NCBI RefSeq assembly: GCF_902498065.1
Contig: NZ_CABVIR010000004.1
Coordinates: 434,001 to 498,000 of the forward strand
Length of the DNA stretch: 64,000 bases
Direction: 5' to 3'
Origin: Pseudomonas fluorescens
GTDB lineage: Bacteria; Pseudomonadota; Gammaproteobacteria; Pseudomonadales; Pseudomonadaceae
The notes under the pieces: generated by a model
Databases searched by the model: none
What the model was told of the DNA's origin: nothing
What the model saw: the letters and a program-made list of their open reading frames with translations, nothing else
Shown here: piece by piece, positions 34,957 to 43,157 of the stretch
Position numbering within the stretch: position 1 is the stretch's first letter
How the letters are laid out: each line of letters starts with the position of its first letter
Made by a program: the position numbers and the translations under genes

Positions 34957-35645
34957 CCAGTGCACGCATCCTCATTGTCGAGGACGAGGCCAACATCCGC
35001 CGTTTCATCGGTATCGCGCTGCAGGATGAAGGTTTTCAGGTGTTCGAAGCCGACAACGTCAAGCGCGCCCTGATCCACGCCGCCAGCCGTCAACCGGATC
35101 TGGTGATTGTCGATCTGGGCTTGCCCGACGGTGACGGCAAACAATTGATCAGCGAGCTGCGGGGCTGGATGACGGTGCCGATTCTGGTGCTGTCGGCGCG
35201 TGATCGTGAAGAGGAAAAAGTGGCGGCGCTGGATGCGGGTGCCGACGATTACCTGGTTAAACCCTTCGGCGTGCCCGAGTTGCTGGCGCGAATCCGCGCC
35301 CAGTTGCGTCGACATGTGCAGAACGGGACCGCCGCCGTCACCAGCAAGGTGACGTTCGGCATGATCGAAGTGGACCTGGCCACGCACGAGGTCCGGCGCG
35401 AGGGCCAATCGGTCCATCTGACGCCCATCGAGTATCGCCTGCTGTGTGCGCTGATTCGCGGACAAGGCCGGGTCATGACCCATCGCCAGTTACTGCTGGA
35501 AGTGTGGGGCCTGGACTACGTTGATCGTGCTCACTATCTGCGGGTGCACATGGCGCACCTGCGGCAAAAACTCGAGGCCGATGCGGCCCAGCCGCAGCAT
35601 TTCATCACCGAATTGCAGGTGGGTTATCGTTTGGTGGGGCTGTAG
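34953..35645 (+). CDS. kdpE: Response regulator KdpE
   Basis: 230 residues: receiver domain with phospho-acceptor Asp54 in VIVDLGLPDGDG, then a winged-helix OmpR-type output domain (HLTPIEYRLLCALIRGQGRV, LRQKLEADAAQPQHF). It activates the kdp operon. ATGA overlap with kdpD. It closes the operon. Confidence 0.95.
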   Translation: MTSARILIVEDEANIRRFIGIALQDEGFQVFEADNVKRALIHAASRQPDLVIVDLGLPDGDGKQLISELRGWMTVPILVLSARDREEEKVAALDAGADDYLVKPFGVPELLARIRAQLRRHVQNGTAAVTSKVTFGMIEVDLATHEVRREGQSVHLTPIEYRLLCALIRGQGRVMTHRQLLLEVWGLDYVDRAHYLRVHMAHLRQKLEADAAQPQHFITELQVGYRLVGL

Positions 35646-35783
35646 AGAAGGGCAGGTGCTGGTTGCAGCGCCAGGCCTTGTCGTACGAGTGCCGGGTGTC
35701 GGGCATTCGAGGGCCGGCAAGTGTTGTTAGAATTGGCGAGCGATACTCTGTCATCTCACTTGCCCCAAGGTTGCTGTTCTGCC

Positions 35784-36281
35784 ATGAACTCGTCGAACCC
35801 TGTCATCCGAAACGTCCTGCCCGCTGATCTGGACCGCTGCTACGCCATCGAAACCGTTGCCTACGAAGGCGACGAAGCCGCCACCCGAGAAAAAATAGCC
35901 ACCCGCATCGCCACCTGGCCCGAGGGGTTTATCGTCGCCGAGGTGGACGGCGTGGTCGCCGGTTTCATCAATTCCGGGGCGGCGTATCAGGTGGAGATGT
36001 CCGACGAAGCGTTCAAGGAGCTGATCGGCCACGACGCGGCCGGCCCGCATGTGGTGATCATGTCGGTGGTGGTGCATCCGGATTATCAGGGGCAGGGTTT
36101 GGCGAAACGCTTGATGGGCGAGTTCATCGAGCGCATGCGTGCGTTAGGCAAGACCAGCATCAACCTGATGTGCAAGGAACGGCATATTCCGCTGTATGCC
36201 GGATTCGGGTTTGCCTACGTCAAACCTTCCGCGTCAGACCACGGCGGGATGGCGTGGCATGAGATGGTGTTGGCGTTGTAA
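35784..36281 (+). CDS. GNAT-family N-acetyltransferase
   Basis: 165 residues with the acetyl-CoA motif VVVHPDYQGQGLAKRLMGEF (Q-G-Q-G-L). The C-terminus LYAGFGFAYVKPSASDHGGM matches the arylalkylamine/serotonin N-acetyltransferase-like subgroup. Acts on an unknown amine. The ATG at 35784 is chosen; no strong ribosome site is seen, and 21 open codons upstream remain possible. Confidence 0.88.
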   Translation: MNSSNPVIRNVLPADLDRCYAIETVAYEGDEAATREKIATRIATWPEGFIVAEVDGVVAGFINSGAAYQVEMSDEAFKELIGHDAAGPHVVIMSVVVHPDYQGQGLAKRLMGEFIERMRALGKTSINLMCKERHIPLYAGFGFAYVKPSASDHGGMAWHEMVLAL

Positions 36282-36308
36282 CGGATCCAGCGACCACTGA
36301 AGATCCTT

Positions 36309-36336
36309 GTGGGAGCGAGCCTGCTCGCTCCCACAG
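36309..36336. repeat. Single REP palindrome
   Basis: TGTGGGAGCGAG...CTCGCTCCCACA, a single perfect palindrome between convergent genes, with no spacer. Confidence 0.85.
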
Positions 36337-36350
36337 TGTCAGGCGTCGTG

Positions 36351-36956
36351 TCAGTAGAGACTGTCCCGCACTCGGGCCGGTGCTTCGCGGTCATACGTCT
36401 CGGCATCAAACTGCCCGTCATTCAAGCGTTTGTGAAATGCCCCCGCCGTCGGCAGCGCCGAGCGATCCAGGTGCTTCTCGGGGTTCCACACATCCGAACG
36501 CACCATCGCTTTCGAACAGTGGAAAAACGCCGCCTCCACTGTCACCAGCATCACCGTGCGCGCCGGTTTGCCGTTGACCGCGAAGCTTTCCAGTAACCCC
36601 GGTTCATCGCTGATCTGCGCCGTGCCGTTGACCCGTAACGTCTCGCCGATCCCCGGGATGATGAACAGCAGCGACACCCGCGAGTCGAGCACCACATTGC
36701 GTAGCGTGTCGATGCGGTTGTTGCCCGGGCGATCCGGGATCGCCAGGGTGCGCTCATCGATGATTCGCACAAAACCCGGTGTGTCGCCGCGCGGTGAGCC
36801 GTCCAGGCCGTCGGGGCCGACGGAGCTGATGATCACCAGCGGCGAGGCGCGAACCATCGCTTGATAGTCCTCGTTCAGAAAGGCGATTTGCTTGCGCACG
36901 GCGCGTTCGTGGGGCAGGCCGTAGATTGCTTCCAGTGCTTCGATGCTGTCGAGCAT
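36351..36956 (-). CDS. Pyridoxamine 5'-phosphate oxidase family protein (flavin-binding split barrel)
   Basis: 201 residues of the split-barrel FMN-binding fold: SPLVIISSVGPDGLDGSPRG and RTLAIPDRPGNNRIDTLRNV, then VSLLFIIPGIGETLRVNGTA, are the family's pattern (MSMEG/YwfF-type pyridoxamine oxidase-related proteins). It probably binds FMN; no substrate assigned. ATG 36956 has TGAGGTGG upstream. Next gene upstream on the same strand ends 7 bp away, so the pair may be co-transcribed. Confidence 0.87.
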   Translation of the reverse strand: MLDSIEALEAIYGLPHERAVRKQIAFLNEDYQAMVRASPLVIISSVGPDGLDGSPRGDTPGFVRIIDERTLAIPDRPGNNRIDTLRNVVLDSRVSLLFIIPGIGETLRVNGTAQISDEPGLLESFAVNGKPARTVMLVTVEAAFFHCSKAMVRSDVWNPEKHLDRSALPTAGAFHKRLNDGQFDAETYDREAPARVRDSLY

Positions 36957-36963
36957 AACCACC

Positions 36964-37449
36964 TCAGAAAATCAGGCCCATGCGCCGTTCGTAACCGATC
37001 CGGCCCTTGTAGGCTTCGCCGCTGTCGACCCAGCCGAATTTGGCATACAGCGCAATGGCAGCCTCGTTGTCCGCATCCACCGACAACTCCAGCGCCCTGA
37101 TTTCGGGAAAGGCCTCGCGCGCCACGTCGGGCAGGGCTTGCAGGCAGGCCCTGCCATAACCTTTGCCTTGATGACGTTGGTCAACTTGCAGGGCATGCAG
37201 GGTGGCGCTGTGTTCGTCGGCCCAGGCGGGCAGCACCGGCGGGCGTTTGAGCAGCAGGAAAGCCACCGGAACATCCTCGACCAGCAGGGCAAATCCCTTA
37301 ACGCCGGGGCCGGGTTTGGACAGCAGGGTGTGCAACGCACCGTGGATGTCGCCGGAGAACCTGATCTGTTCCTGATGAACTTCGATGGCCTCGACCTGCT
37401 GGCACTGGTGCGCGTTCAGGGTTTCGTAAGGCACGAGTCGGGCTGTCAC
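36964..37449 (-). CDS. GNAT-family N-acetyltransferase, probable GTG start
   Basis: 161 residues. Acetyl-CoA motif LQVDQRHQGKGYGRACLQAL (QGKGYG) and ALYAKFGWVDSG at the end. I place the start at GTG 37449 because AAAGGA sits seven bases before it; the ATG at 37506 adds 19 residues with no ribosome site. Substrate unknown. Same strand and 7 bp from the PNPOx-like gene. Confidence 0.83.
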   Translation of the reverse strand: MTARLVPYETLNAHQCQQVEAIEVHQEQIRFSGDIHGALHTLLSKPGPGVKGFALLVEDVPVAFLLLKRPPVLPAWADEHSATLHALQVDQRHQGKGYGRACLQALPDVAREAFPEIRALELSVDADNEAAIALYAKFGWVDSGEAYKGRIGYERRMGLIF

Positions 37450-37590
37450 TGGAGTGTCCTTTTTCCAACAGAAATGAGCCTCGGATTCTAGCGAGTTTGC
37501 GCCCATGGTTTATTTTTATTTCGACTGTCGATTTGGCGTCTTGCCAGGCGACTAAGGGTGTCTTCACAACAAAAACCACGGAGAACCATC

Positions 37591-38016
37591 ATGACGGCTA
37601 CACACGAAATCCAGACCCTGATCGACACCTATCGCCAGGCGGTGATCGCCAAGGATGTCGAGAAAATCATGGCCCTGTATGCCGACGACCTTGTCTCCTA
37701 CGACGCGGTCAAGGCCCTGCAATTTCGCGGCAAGCCCGCTTACCGCGCGCATTGGCTGGAATGCATGGAAATGTGCCAGGGCGCGCATAAATTCGACTTC
37801 GACCACATGAACATCGTGGCCGATGAGCACATCGCCTTCGCCCATTGGCTGGCCCATTGCGGCGGCACCAACGACCAGGGTGAAACCCAGGCCTGCTGGA
37901 TGCGCGTGACCGCTTGCTATCGGCGCGAGGCCGGCCAATGGCGCATCGTCCACGAACACTGGTCGGCCCCGTTCGACATGATGAGCGGCACTGCGCTGTT
38001 CAACCTGGAGCCCTGA
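37591..38016 (+). CDS. NTF2-like/SnoaL-type protein
   Basis: 141 residues with the cone-shaped NTF2 fold pattern: IDTYRQAVIAKDVEKIMALY, then FRGKPAYRAHW, and EAGQWRIVHEHWS at the end. Members include ketosteroid-isomerase-like proteins and small-molecule binders. It lies upstream of the DGPF/sigma cassette, 67 bp from it, and may be part of the same transcription unit. Start ATG 37591 with GGAGAACC. Confidence 0.87.
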   Translation: MTATHEIQTLIDTYRQAVIAKDVEKIMALYADDLVSYDAVKALQFRGKPAYRAHWLECMEMCQGAHKFDFDHMNIVADEHIAFAHWLAHCGGTNDQGETQACWMRVTACYRREAGQWRIVHEHWSAPFDMMSGTALFNLEP

Positions 38017-38083
38017 TCGTCGGGAAGTGCCACCCACGCGCCAAACTGCAGCCATAGTTGATCAGTTCGATCCGGAGAGCCCC

Positions 38084-38428
38084 ATGAAGTATTTATGCCT
38101 GGTCTACAGCAATGAACAGGAGTTGCACTCACTGCCCGACAGCCCCAAGGACGCCGAGTGCATGGCCTACGCCGAATCGATCCAGGGCAGCGGCCGCATG
38201 CTCGCCGCCGAAGCGCTGGAGTCGGTGCAGACCGCCACCACCGTGCGTATGCGCAACGGCAAAGTGTCGATCACCGACGGCCCGTTCGCCGAAACCAAGG
38301 AGCAACTGGCCGGCTTCTACCTGATCGACGCCAAAGACCTCAATGAAGCCCTCCAGGTCGCCGGCGACATTCCGGCGGCCCGGGTCGGCTGCGTCGAAGT
38401 GCGACCGGTTCGTCAATTGAATCCCTGA
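38084..38428 (+). CDS. YCII-related DGPF-motif protein
   Basis: 114 residues of the YCII superfamily with the signature SITDGPFAETKEQLAGFY. DGPF proteins are encoded beside group ECF42 sigma factors, and the gene directly after this one is such a sigma. Their function is unknown; the Asp/His pair of related YCII proteins is not obvious here. The ATG at 38084 has CGGAGA. Confidence 0.93.
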   Translation: MKYLCLVYSNEQELHSLPDSPKDAECMAYAESIQGSGRMLAAEALESVQTATTVRMRNGKVSITDGPFAETKEQLAGFYLIDAKDLNEALQVAGDIPAARVGCVEVRPVRQLNP

Positions 38429-38455
38429 GTCACAACAAAAAAGGAGGTCCCTGTG

Positions 38456-38488
38456 GTGACGCCGTTGACTGAAGGCATTCGGGACTGA
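38456..38488 (+). CDS. Possible 10-codon leader peptide coupled to the sigma gene
   Basis: GTG at 38456 follows a near-perfect AAGGAGGT Shine-Dalgarno (38441-38448) at about 8 bases and encodes VTPLTEGIRD then TGA, whose last base is the A of the sigma ATG (TGATG). The sigma gene itself has no Shine-Dalgarno and its frame is closed upstream by a TGA at 38470. The leader would deliver ribosomes to the sigma start. Confidence 0.5.
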   Translation: MTPLTEGIRD

Positions 38489-39723
38489 TGGCTGACGTGT
38501 CGGTCAAGGCTCGGGTCGAGCAGGTTTACCGCGAAGAGTCGCGGCGGATCCTCGCGACCCTGATCCGTTTGCTCGGTGATTTCGATCTGGCCGAGGAGGC
38601 TTTGCACGAGGCCTTTTTCGTCGCGGTCGAGCGTTGGCAGCGTGACGGTGTGCCGGACAATCCACGCGCCTGGCTGGTGTCCACCGGGCGCTTCAAGGCG
38701 ATCGACGGCTTGCGTCGGCGCGCGCGGTTTGCCGCGTCCCGACCGATGCTGATCGCGCAACTGGAAGCCCTGGAGCAGGCCGACTGGAGTGACGAAGACG
38801 TGGAAGACGATCGCCTGCGTTTGATCTTCACCTGCTGTCACCCGGCACTCGCGGCGGATGCTCAAGTGCCGCTGACATTGCGCGAAGTCTGCGACCTGAC
38901 CACCGAAGAAATCGCCCGGGCGTTTCTCTCGGCGCCGGCCACCATTGCCCAGCGCATCGTGCGCGCCAAAGCGAAAATCCGCGACGCGAAAATCCCTTAT
39001 CAGGTGCCGACCCTGGCGGAGTTGCCCGAGCGTCTCGACAGCGTGCTACGGGTGATTTACCTGGTGTTCAACGAAGGTTACTCGGCGTCCGTCGGCACCG
39101 AGCTGACTCGGGAAGACCTGACCCGCGAGGCCATCCGGCTCGGCCGATTGGTCATGGAGTTGCTGCCCGAACCCGAAGTGATGGGCCTGCTGGCGCTGAT
39201 GCTGTTGCATGAGTCACGGCGCCCGGCGCGAACATCGGCCAGTGGCGAGTTGATTGTGCTGGATGAGCAGGACCGTTCGCTGTGGGATGCCGGGTTGATT
39301 GCCGAAGGTTGCGCGTTGATCGAGCGGGCGCTGAGTACGCGGCGATTCGGGCCGTACTGTCTGCAAGCGGCGATTGCGGCGGTGCATGCCGAAGCGATGA
39401 CGGCGCAGGAGACGGACTGGGCGCAGATTGCGGGTTTGTATGAGGTGCTGTTGGCGGCGGTGCCTTCGCCGGTGATTGAACTGAATCGCGCGGCGGCGAT
39501 CTCCAAGCGCGATGGACCGTTGGCGGGGTTGATGTTGGTTGAAGGGATTCTGAATCGCGGCGAATTGCTGGATTACCACCTGGCGCATTCGGCGCGGGCG
39601 GAGTTTTGTCGGCAGTTGGGACGGGTGGAGGAAGCGCGGGCGGCGTATGAGCGGGCGCTGGAATTGACGCAGCAAGTGCCGGAGCGACGGTTTATCGAGG
39701 CGCGGATCAAGGCTTTAAAGTGA
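38488..39723 (+). CDS. ECF42-type RNA polymerase sigma factor
   Basis: 411 residues: region 2 (RVEQVYREESRRILATLIRL, EDVEDDRLRLIF), region 4 (VPLTLREVCDLTTEEIARAF, APATIAQRIVRAKAKI), then a long C-terminal extension (DUF6596, about residues 185-411) with a TPR-like character. ECF42 sigmas carry this extension, which in Streptomyces and Xanthomonas studies is needed for activity, and they pair with DGPF proteins as here. No anti-sigma gene is adjacent. The start is coupled to a leader frame; see that entry. Regulation by the extension is family knowledge. Confidence 0.92.
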   Translation: MADVSVKARVEQVYREESRRILATLIRLLGDFDLAEEALHEAFFVAVERWQRDGVPDNPRAWLVSTGRFKAIDGLRRRARFAASRPMLIAQLEALEQADWSDEDVEDDRLRLIFTCCHPALAADAQVPLTLREVCDLTTEEIARAFLSAPATIAQRIVRAKAKIRDAKIPYQVPTLAELPERLDSVLRVIYLVFNEGYSASVGTELTREDLTREAIRLGRLVMELLPEPEVMGLLALMLLHESRRPARTSASGELIVLDEQDRSLWDAGLIAEGCALIERALSTRRFGPYCLQAAIAAVHAEAMTAQETDWAQIAGLYEVLLAAVPSPVIELNRAAAISKRDGPLAGLMLVEGILNRGELLDYHLAHSARAEFCRQLGRVEEARAAYERALELTQQVPERRFIEARIKALK

Positions 39724-39740
39724 GGCGATCTGGCGGGCCC

Positions 39741-39806
39741 CATCGCGGGCAAGCCCGCTCCCACAGGTTCAGCGCAAAACCTGTGGGAGCGGGCTTGCCC
39801 GAGATG
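39741..39806. repeat. REPIN (GGGCAAGCCCGC type)
   Basis: Two inverted REPs of the GGGCAAGCCCGCTCCCAC subtype, separated by a short spacer, between convergent genes. Confidence 0.88.
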
Positions 39807-39821
39807 AGGTCCGCAGGACCT

Positions 39822-40676
39822 TCATTCCAGCATCTTGCCCAACAACCAACTCCCCGCCGGCCCCGGCGGATGCAGCCTCGACCACAGCGCATCGACGAAC
39901 AGCGGCTTCGGCCAGCCGCGCACCTTCAATTCCTGCAACGTCCCGGCACCAAAACGCCCCACCAGCCATCGCGGCAACGGCGCCCAGCCGAATCCACCTT
40001 GAGCCATTTCCAGCAGCATCAAATAACTCGGTGCCGACCAGACGCGCCCCTTTGCACGGCTTTCATACGGATTGACGATCGTCGCCAGACGCAGCTCCCG
40101 ATGCTGCTGCAACTGCTCCTGATCGATTCCGGTCAGAGTCGCCAACGGATGCTCACGAGACACGAACAAAGCGATTTCCGTGCGCTCCTGCACCGTCGAA
40201 CTGACCAGATCCGGCGGGTAACTGTCTTGTTGCTCGGCGAACGCCACATGCGCCCGACCGCTTTGCACCAACGCCACCAGGTCATCGCATTCGGCGATCA
40301 GGCATTCAAGCTCAAGGTCCGGGTAACGCTGCTCGAACGCACTGAGCGCCGCTTCGAAGCGGTCGGACTGATAGGTGTCGGAAATCGCCACGGTCAGCTT
40401 CGGCTCAACTCCTTGGGACAACTGGCTGGCGGTCATTTCCAGGCGACTGGTGGCCGCGAGGATGTCCTCGGCCCGTTGCAACATCACGTGCCCGGCCGGG
40501 GTCAATGTGGGCTTGCGGCTGCTGCGGTCGAACAGCACCAGATTCAGATCGATCTCCAGGCTCGCCACCGCCGCGCTGATGGTCGACTGACTGCGCCCCA
40601 GTTTGCGTGCCGCCGCAGAAAACGAGCCTTGGGTCGCCGCTTGAACAAACGCTTGCAACACTTCCTGAGACGCCAT
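39822..40676 (-). CDS. LysR-family transcriptional regulator (next to PACE exporter)
   Basis: 284 residues; HTH AAARKLGRSQSTISAAVASL then LysR substrate domain. It is divergent from a PACE-type exporter across about 90 bp. In Acinetobacter a LysR protein, AceR, activates the PACE pump AceI, so the same job is likely here; no inducer is visible. ATG 40676; ribosome site GGCGATAGTTC is weak. Confidence 0.9.
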   Translation of the reverse strand: MASQEVLQAFVQAATQGSFSAAARKLGRSQSTISAAVASLEIDLNLVLFDRSSRKPTLTPAGHVMLQRAEDILAATSRLEMTASQLSQGVEPKLTVAISDTYQSDRFEAALSAFEQRYPDLELECLIAECDDLVALVQSGRAHVAFAEQQDSYPPDLVSSTVQERTEIALFVSREHPLATLTGIDQEQLQQHRELRLATIVNPYESRAKGRVWSAPSYLMLLEMAQGGFGWAPLPRWLVGRFGAGTLQELKVRGWPKPLFVDALWSRLHPPGPAGSWLLGKMLE

Positions 40677-40766
40677 GAACTATCGCCTTGATCGATGGTT
40701 ATTGGTTATGAAGTATCGGCGTGAGGATGGATCATGGCAACCACAGTCACTCAGGGAGTTCTGCTC

Positions 40767-41204
40767 ATGAACGCCAACAAATCCATCACTGAACGTATTT
40801 TCCAGGCCATCGGCTTTGAACTGCTGGCCATCGTGATCTGCACCCCGTTACTGGCGTGGATCATGGACAAGCCGATGCTCGACATGGGCGTCGTCACCGT
40901 GGTCATTGCGGCACTGGCCTTGGCCTGGAACGTGATCTTCAACGGGATTTTCGACCGCGTGCTGGCGCGATTCGAGATTGCGCACAACGCTGGGTCGCGA
41001 ATCGTCCATGCGCTGCTGTTTGAAGGGGGGTTGGTTGCGGTCGGCGTGCCGCTGATCGCCTGGTGGCTCAACGTCAGCTTGTGGCAGGCATTCCTGCTGG
41101 ATATCGGCGTGTTGCTGTTTTTCCTGCCGTACACCTACGTTTACCACTGGGTATATGACGTGGTGCGCGAGCGATGGGTGATGCGCACTTCATGTGAAGG
41201 ATGA
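40767..41204 (+). CDS. PACE-family efflux transporter (AceI-like)
   Basis: 145 residues with four membrane helices in two pairs, the bacterial transmembrane pair fold: RIFQAIGFELLAIVICTPLL, then WNVIFNGIFDRVLARFE, and again RIVHALLFEGGLVAVGVPLI, FLPYTYVYHWVYDVV. PACE proteins export chlorhexidine and polyamines such as spermidine. ATG 40767 is favoured by AGGGAG; 11 extra codons upstream are possible. The conserved Glu of helix 1 is in FELLAI. Confidence 0.92.
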   Translation: MNANKSITERIFQAIGFELLAIVICTPLLAWIMDKPMLDMGVVTVVIAALALAWNVIFNGIFDRVLARFEIAHNAGSRIVHALLFEGGLVAVGVPLIAWWLNVSLWQAFLLDIGVLLFFLPYTYVYHWVYDVVRERWVMRTSCEG

Positions 41205-41247
41205 TCGTTGAGCGGGCTGATCGTCAGCCCGCTCGCATGAGTGCTGT

Positions 41248-42006
41248 TTACAAAAACATCCCGCCCGACGCCTCGACGCGCTGCCCGTTGATCCACTGGC
41301 TGCCCGGTGCCAACAGCAGCGCAATCACGGCGCCGATGTCGTCCGGCAGACCGACGCGACCCAGTGCGGTATTGGCGGCGACCATTTGGTTCACCTGCGC
41401 GTTGTCGCGCACGGTGCCGCCGCCGAAATCGGTTTCGATCGCGCCCGGCGCCAACGTATTCACCGAGATGCCCCGCGCACCGAGCTCCTTGGCCTGATAA
41501 CGCGTCAGCACTTCCATCGCGCCTTTCATCGCCGCGTAAGTGCCGTAACCCGGCAGGCTGAAGCGGGTCAGTCCGCTGGACACGTTGACGATGCGACCGC
41601 CATCAGCCAGCAACGGCAGCAACTTCTGGGTCAGGAAAAACGGCCCTTTCAAATGGATGTTCATCAGCAGGTCGAACTGCTCGACGGTGGTGTCGGCGAA
41701 GTTCGCATACACACCGATGCCGGCGTTGTTGAGCAAGAAGTCGACGTGCTGGCGATCAAAATGGCTGCGCAAGACCTCGGCCACCTGCGTGGCAAAATCA
41801 GCGAAGCGCTCGCTCTGGCTGACGTCCAGTTGCAGCATGGCGGCGCGACCGCCGAGGCTTTCGATTTCTGCGACCAGGGCTTGGGCTTCATCAGCCTTGC
41901 TGTTGTAGGTGCCGATGACGTCGACGCCTTGGGCGGCCAAGTGCAGGGCGGCGTTTTTGCCGAGGCCGCGGCTGGCGCCGGTGATCAGTGCGATTTTGCG
42001 GTTCAT
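41248..42006 (-). CDS. Short-chain dehydrogenase/reductase
   Basis: 252 residues. NAD(P) motif TGASRGLG, NNAG, catalytic Ser in NVSSGL, Tyr-x-x-x-Lys in YGTYAAMKGA, and C-terminal SGGMFL. The classical SDR family; substrate unknown. ATG 42006 with GAGGAAGT. It faces a LysR gene across 120 bp, so the LysR may control it. Confidence 0.93.
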   Translation of the reverse strand: MNRKIALITGASRGLGKNAALHLAAQGVDVIGTYNSKADEAQALVAEIESLGGRAAMLQLDVSQSERFADFATQVAEVLRSHFDRQHVDFLLNNAGIGVYANFADTTVEQFDLLMNIHLKGPFFLTQKLLPLLADGGRIVNVSSGLTRFSLPGYGTYAAMKGAMEVLTRYQAKELGARGISVNTLAPGAIETDFGGGTVRDNAQVNQMVAANTALGRVGLPDDIGAVIALLLAPGSQWINGQRVEASGGMFL

Positions 42007-42126
42007 GGGACTTCCTCAGGGGGGGAGTAACGGTGTGAAGGAAGTTTATTTATCCGCCCTGCGGTGATAAACAGAGTGAAATTGGAATCACTGGTCGGTT
42101 CAGCCGAACAATAGAAGGTCGTCACC

Positions 42127-43023
42127 ATGAACAAACTGGAATTGCTGCGCACCTTCGTTCGCGTCAGCGAGATGTCGAGCTTTACCCTTGCCGGCGAGAG
42201 CCTGGGGTTGCCACGCTCCACCGTCTCCGAGCACGTTCAGGCGCTGGAAACGCTGTTAGGCACCCGCTTGCTGCAACGCACCACGCGCCGGGTTCAGGCG
42301 ACTCAGGACGGCTTGGTGTTGTACGAGCGCAGTAAGGACTTGCTGTCGCACATGGATGAAATCGAAGGGCTGTTTCGCCAGGACGCGGCTTCGCTCACCG
42401 GGCGGATTCGCTTCGATATGCCGAACTTTCTTGGCCGCCAGATGGTGTTGCCGCGCTTGCCGGAGTTCATGGCGCTGCACCCCAACCTGGAGCTGGAAAT
42501 CAGCACCACCGATCGCCGGGTCGACCTGCAACGGGAAGGTTTTGATTGCGTGGTGCGGGTCGGCGTGCAACCGGATCAGTCGGTGGTCGCGCGTCGCGTG
42601 TGTGATTTTTCGATGGTCAATTGCGCCAGTCCCGCTTACTTGCAGCGCTACGGCGTGCCGGAAAGCCTTGCGGACCTGACCCGGCATCGACTGGTGCATT
42701 ACGTCGGCGTCCTGGGTTCGCGTTCGGAGGGTTTTCTGTATGAGGTCGACGGCAAGCTGCATCGCTTGCCGATGGCGGGCAGCGTCACGGTGAATAGCAC
42801 CGACGCTTATGAAGCAGCGTGCCTGGGGGGATTCGGTTTGATTCAGGCGCCGCTCAAGGGCATGCAATCGCACTTGCTCAGCGGTGAGCTGGTGGCAGTG
42901 CTGCCTCAGTTGAATGCGCCGTCGATGGAGGTGTCGCTGCTCTATGCCCGGCAACGGCATTTGCCGTTGCGGGTCAGAGTGTTCATGGACTGGCTGGCAA
43001 ACGTCATCCAGTCCACAACCTGA
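42127..43023 (+). CDS. LysR-family transcriptional regulator (next to SDR)
   Basis: 298 residues; HTH MSSFTLAGESLGLPRSTVSE, then substrate domain. It is divergent from the SDR gene, with a GTGA-N8-TCAC inverted repeat at 42076-42091 in between that could be a binding site. Type typical of regulators of SDR/quinone reductase genes. Confidence 0.9.
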   Translation: MNKLELLRTFVRVSEMSSFTLAGESLGLPRSTVSEHVQALETLLGTRLLQRTTRRVQATQDGLVLYERSKDLLSHMDEIEGLFRQDAASLTGRIRFDMPNFLGRQMVLPRLPEFMALHPNLELEISTTDRRVDLQREGFDCVVRVGVQPDQSVVARRVCDFSMVNCASPAYLQRYGVPESLADLTRHRLVHYVGVLGSRSEGFLYEVDGKLHRLPMAGSVTVNSTDAYEAACLGGFGLIQAPLKGMQSHLLSGELVAVLPQLNAPSMEVSLLYARQRHLPLRVRVFMDWLANVIQSTT

Positions 43024-43039
43024 AGAACAACCCGTGCCC

Positions 43040-43131
43040 CTGTGGGAGCGAGCCTGCTCGCGAAAGCGGTAGCTCAGTCAACAGTGATGTTGAATGTGAA
43101 GGCCCCATCGCGAGCAGGCTCGCTCCCACAG
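43040..43131. repeat. REPIN
   Basis: Inverted GAGCGAGCCTGCTCGCGA pair with spacer motif CAGTCAAC..GATGTTGAATG. Confidence 0.9.
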
Positions 43132-43157
43132 TGGTTGCATTTCAGTTCAGGGCTGCG

